Part shown: positions 62,846-64,000 of the stretch, piece by piece
Position numbering within the stretch: the first letter of the stretch is position 1
Layout of the letters: each line of letters begins with the position of its first letter
From: Variovorax sp. PBL-H6
GTDB taxonomy: Bacteria; Pseudomonadota; Gammaproteobacteria; Burkholderiales; Burkholderiaceae_C
DNA length: 64,000 bases
Direction: 5' to 3'
NCBI RefSeq assembly: GCF_901827155.1
Contig: NZ_LR594659.1
Coordinates: 1,054,001 to 1,118,000, forward strand
Made by a program: the position numbers and the translations under genes
The notes under the pieces: generated by a model
What the model saw: the letters and a program-made list of their open reading frames with translations, nothing else
What the model was told of the DNA's origin: nothing
The model's database searches: none

Positions 62846-64000
62846 ACCGAGGCGCGGCACCGCTTGCCGGCGTGCGCATCGCCGACTTCACGATCCATGC
62901 CGCCGGTCCGTTCTGCACCCACCTGCTGTCGCAGCTCGGCGCGGAGTGCATCAAGATCGAGAGCCGAACCCGCCCTGACGCCTTCCGCAAGCCACATGCT
63001 GTCTATGGCCGGATGCAGGCGGCCACCTTCGACCAGGTTTCGGCCAACAAGCTTTCCGTGCGGCTCAACCTGAAGCAACCGGAGGCTTTGGCGCTGGCCA
63101 AGCGGCTCGTGGCCCGGTCCGACATCGCGGCGGAGAGCTTCCGGGCCGGCGTGATGAGGCGCCTCGGCCTCGACTTCGATGCGCTGCGGGAAGTCAAGCC
63201 GGACATCGTGATGCTCTCGCTGTCCTCCTGCGGCCAGACCGGGCCCGACTCGCACTTTGCCGGTTACGCGCCGCTGTTCGGCGCCTGGGGCGGCCTGGGG
63301 TGGATGAGCGGCTACAGCGACGGCCCGCCGATGGAGATGCGGCACGTGATGGACCATTCCGCGGGCTTGCATGCTGCGCTGGCGACGATGGCGGCCCTGC
63401 ACCAGCGGCGCCGCACCGGCGGGGCGCAGCATGTCGACCTGGCGGCGCGCGAAGTGGCCTCGGCCATGATCGGCGACGCGCTGGTGCAGGCGAGCGTGGG
63501 CGGCACGCCCGAACGTCCGGGCAATGGCGATCTTGCGATGGCGCCACATGGCGTATACGCGACGGCCGCGCCCGACCGCTGGCTCACGCTGGCTGTGCGC
63601 ACCGACCTGCAATGGCAGGCGCTCGTGCGCGTGCTGCGCCAATACAGGCCTGACGCGCGCTTCGCCACCGTACAGGGGCGGCTGCGCCATCGCGACGAGC
63701 TCGACCCGCTTGTCGCGCGCTGGCTCTCGGCCTGCGACGCCGACGACACTGCGGCGCGCCTGCAGCAGGCGGGCGTCAGCGCCCATGTTTCCTGGAACAT
63801 GCAGGACATCGCCGACGATGCGCACCTGCGTGAGCGCCAGGCGCTTGTCGAAGTGAGCGCGCCGGACATCCCGCCGCGCCTTGCCGTGGGCGCGCCCGCG
63901 CGCTTCGGGCGCACCGACGACGTCGGCATCCGCCGCCTGACACCTTCGCTGGGCCAGGACGAGGACTACGTGTTCGGCGAGTTGTTGGGCCTGAACTCCG
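62842..64000 (+). CDS. Class III CoA-transferase C (3' end beyond the window)
   Basis: The frame stays open from ATG 62842 to the window edge (386 codons), nearly full length for the family. It begins PLAGVRIADFTIHAAGPFCTHLLSQLGAECIKIESRTRPDAFR, and the catalytic Asp position is occupied (VMDHSAGLHAALATMAALH, D171). It overlaps CoA-transferase B by 4 bp (ATGA), so the two are made together, as in two-subunit class III CoA-transferases. Further genes of the locus may follow outside the window. Confidence 0.92.
   Translation, partial: MNRGAAPLAGVRIADFTIHAAGPFCTHLLSQLGAECIKIESRTRPDAFRKPHAVYGRMQAATFDQVSANKLSVRLNLKQPEALALAKRLVARSDIAAESFRAGVMRRLGLDFDALREVKPDIVMLSLSSCGQTGPDSHFAGYAPLFGAWGGLGWMSGYSDGPPMEMRHVMDHSAGLHAALATMAALHQRRRTGGAQHVDLAAREVASAMIGDALVQASVGGTPERPGNGDLAMAPHGVYATAAPDRWLTLAVRTDLQWQALVRVLRQYRPDARFATVQGRLRHRDELDPLVARWLSACDADDTAARLQQAGVSAHVSWNMQDIADDAHLRERQALVEVSAPDIPPRLAVGAPARFGRTDDVGIRRLTPSLGQDEDYVFGELLGLNS

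Noticed and set aside
1..64000. CRISPR arrays, tRNA or rRNA genes, prophage
   Set aside because: No regularly spaced direct repeats, no cloverleaf or rRNA-like sequence and no phage structural genes were seen; the only short tandem array is the coding repeat at 56631-56810.

Overview
The window looks like chromosomal DNA of a high-GC betaproteobacterium. Gene content and protein style (Bug-type solute receptors, DUF2917 proteins, an OtsB-GH15-OtsA operon, many LysR regulators beside SDRs) point to the Burkholderiales, most likely Comamonadaceae and probably close to Variovorax. This is inferred from family recognition, not from a search.

Positions 1-27325 are ordinary core and housekeeping DNA: a JmjC/cupin-like oxygenase with an SGNH hydrolase, an AraC regulator, a ROK kinase, a divergent SDR/LysR pair, a MocR regulator, a trehalose operon (otsB-GH15-otsA), cca, a GST, MgtC, soluble lytic transglycosylase, 5-formyl-THF cyclo-ligase, a GcvA-like LysR, a BLUF photoreceptor opposite a Crp/Fnr regulator, a flippase and glycosyltransferase, glmU, an Lrp regulator and glmS.

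Positions 27358-48411 are a scarred accessory stretch. The left end of an IS21-type element has removed most of etfB, so etfA stands without its partner. An AhpD-like gene carries a frameshift. An SDR and a LysR gene have both lost their 5' ends in what looks like one deletion. A complete IS256-family element sits between exact 8-bp target duplications. A PEP-mutase-like protein is preceded in frame by a fragment of a Tat-exported ferritin-like protein and carries an extra C-terminal domain. A sensor kinase lacks its phosphoacceptor histidine, and there is a trxB remnant. The intact genes are mostly redox and electrophile defence: MsrA, a sulfite-oxidase-like molybdoenzyme with a flavin reductase, a quinone-oxidoreductase-like enzyme, a peroxiredoxin, a nitroreductase and an AhpD-like protein. 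A 26-bp near-perfect palindrome lies upstream of msrA.

Positions 48412-64000 are a large catabolic locus: two Bug-type binding proteins, a complete branched-chain-type ABC importer, three class III CoA-transferases, two MaoC/hot-dog hydratases, an SDR, a 3-hydroxyisobutyrate-dehydrogenase-like enzyme and an SMP-30-type lactonase. Together they suggest import of an organic acid, CoA activation, hydration and oxidation. The substrate cannot be read from the sequence. Copies of the near-palindrome AGAATGCATTCT precede its transcription units, so a single regulator encoded outside the window probably controls it. The ATPase gene of the importer starts with three tandem 60-bp repeats, each opening with a usable start codon. 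This locus is the best candidate for an undescribed system here.
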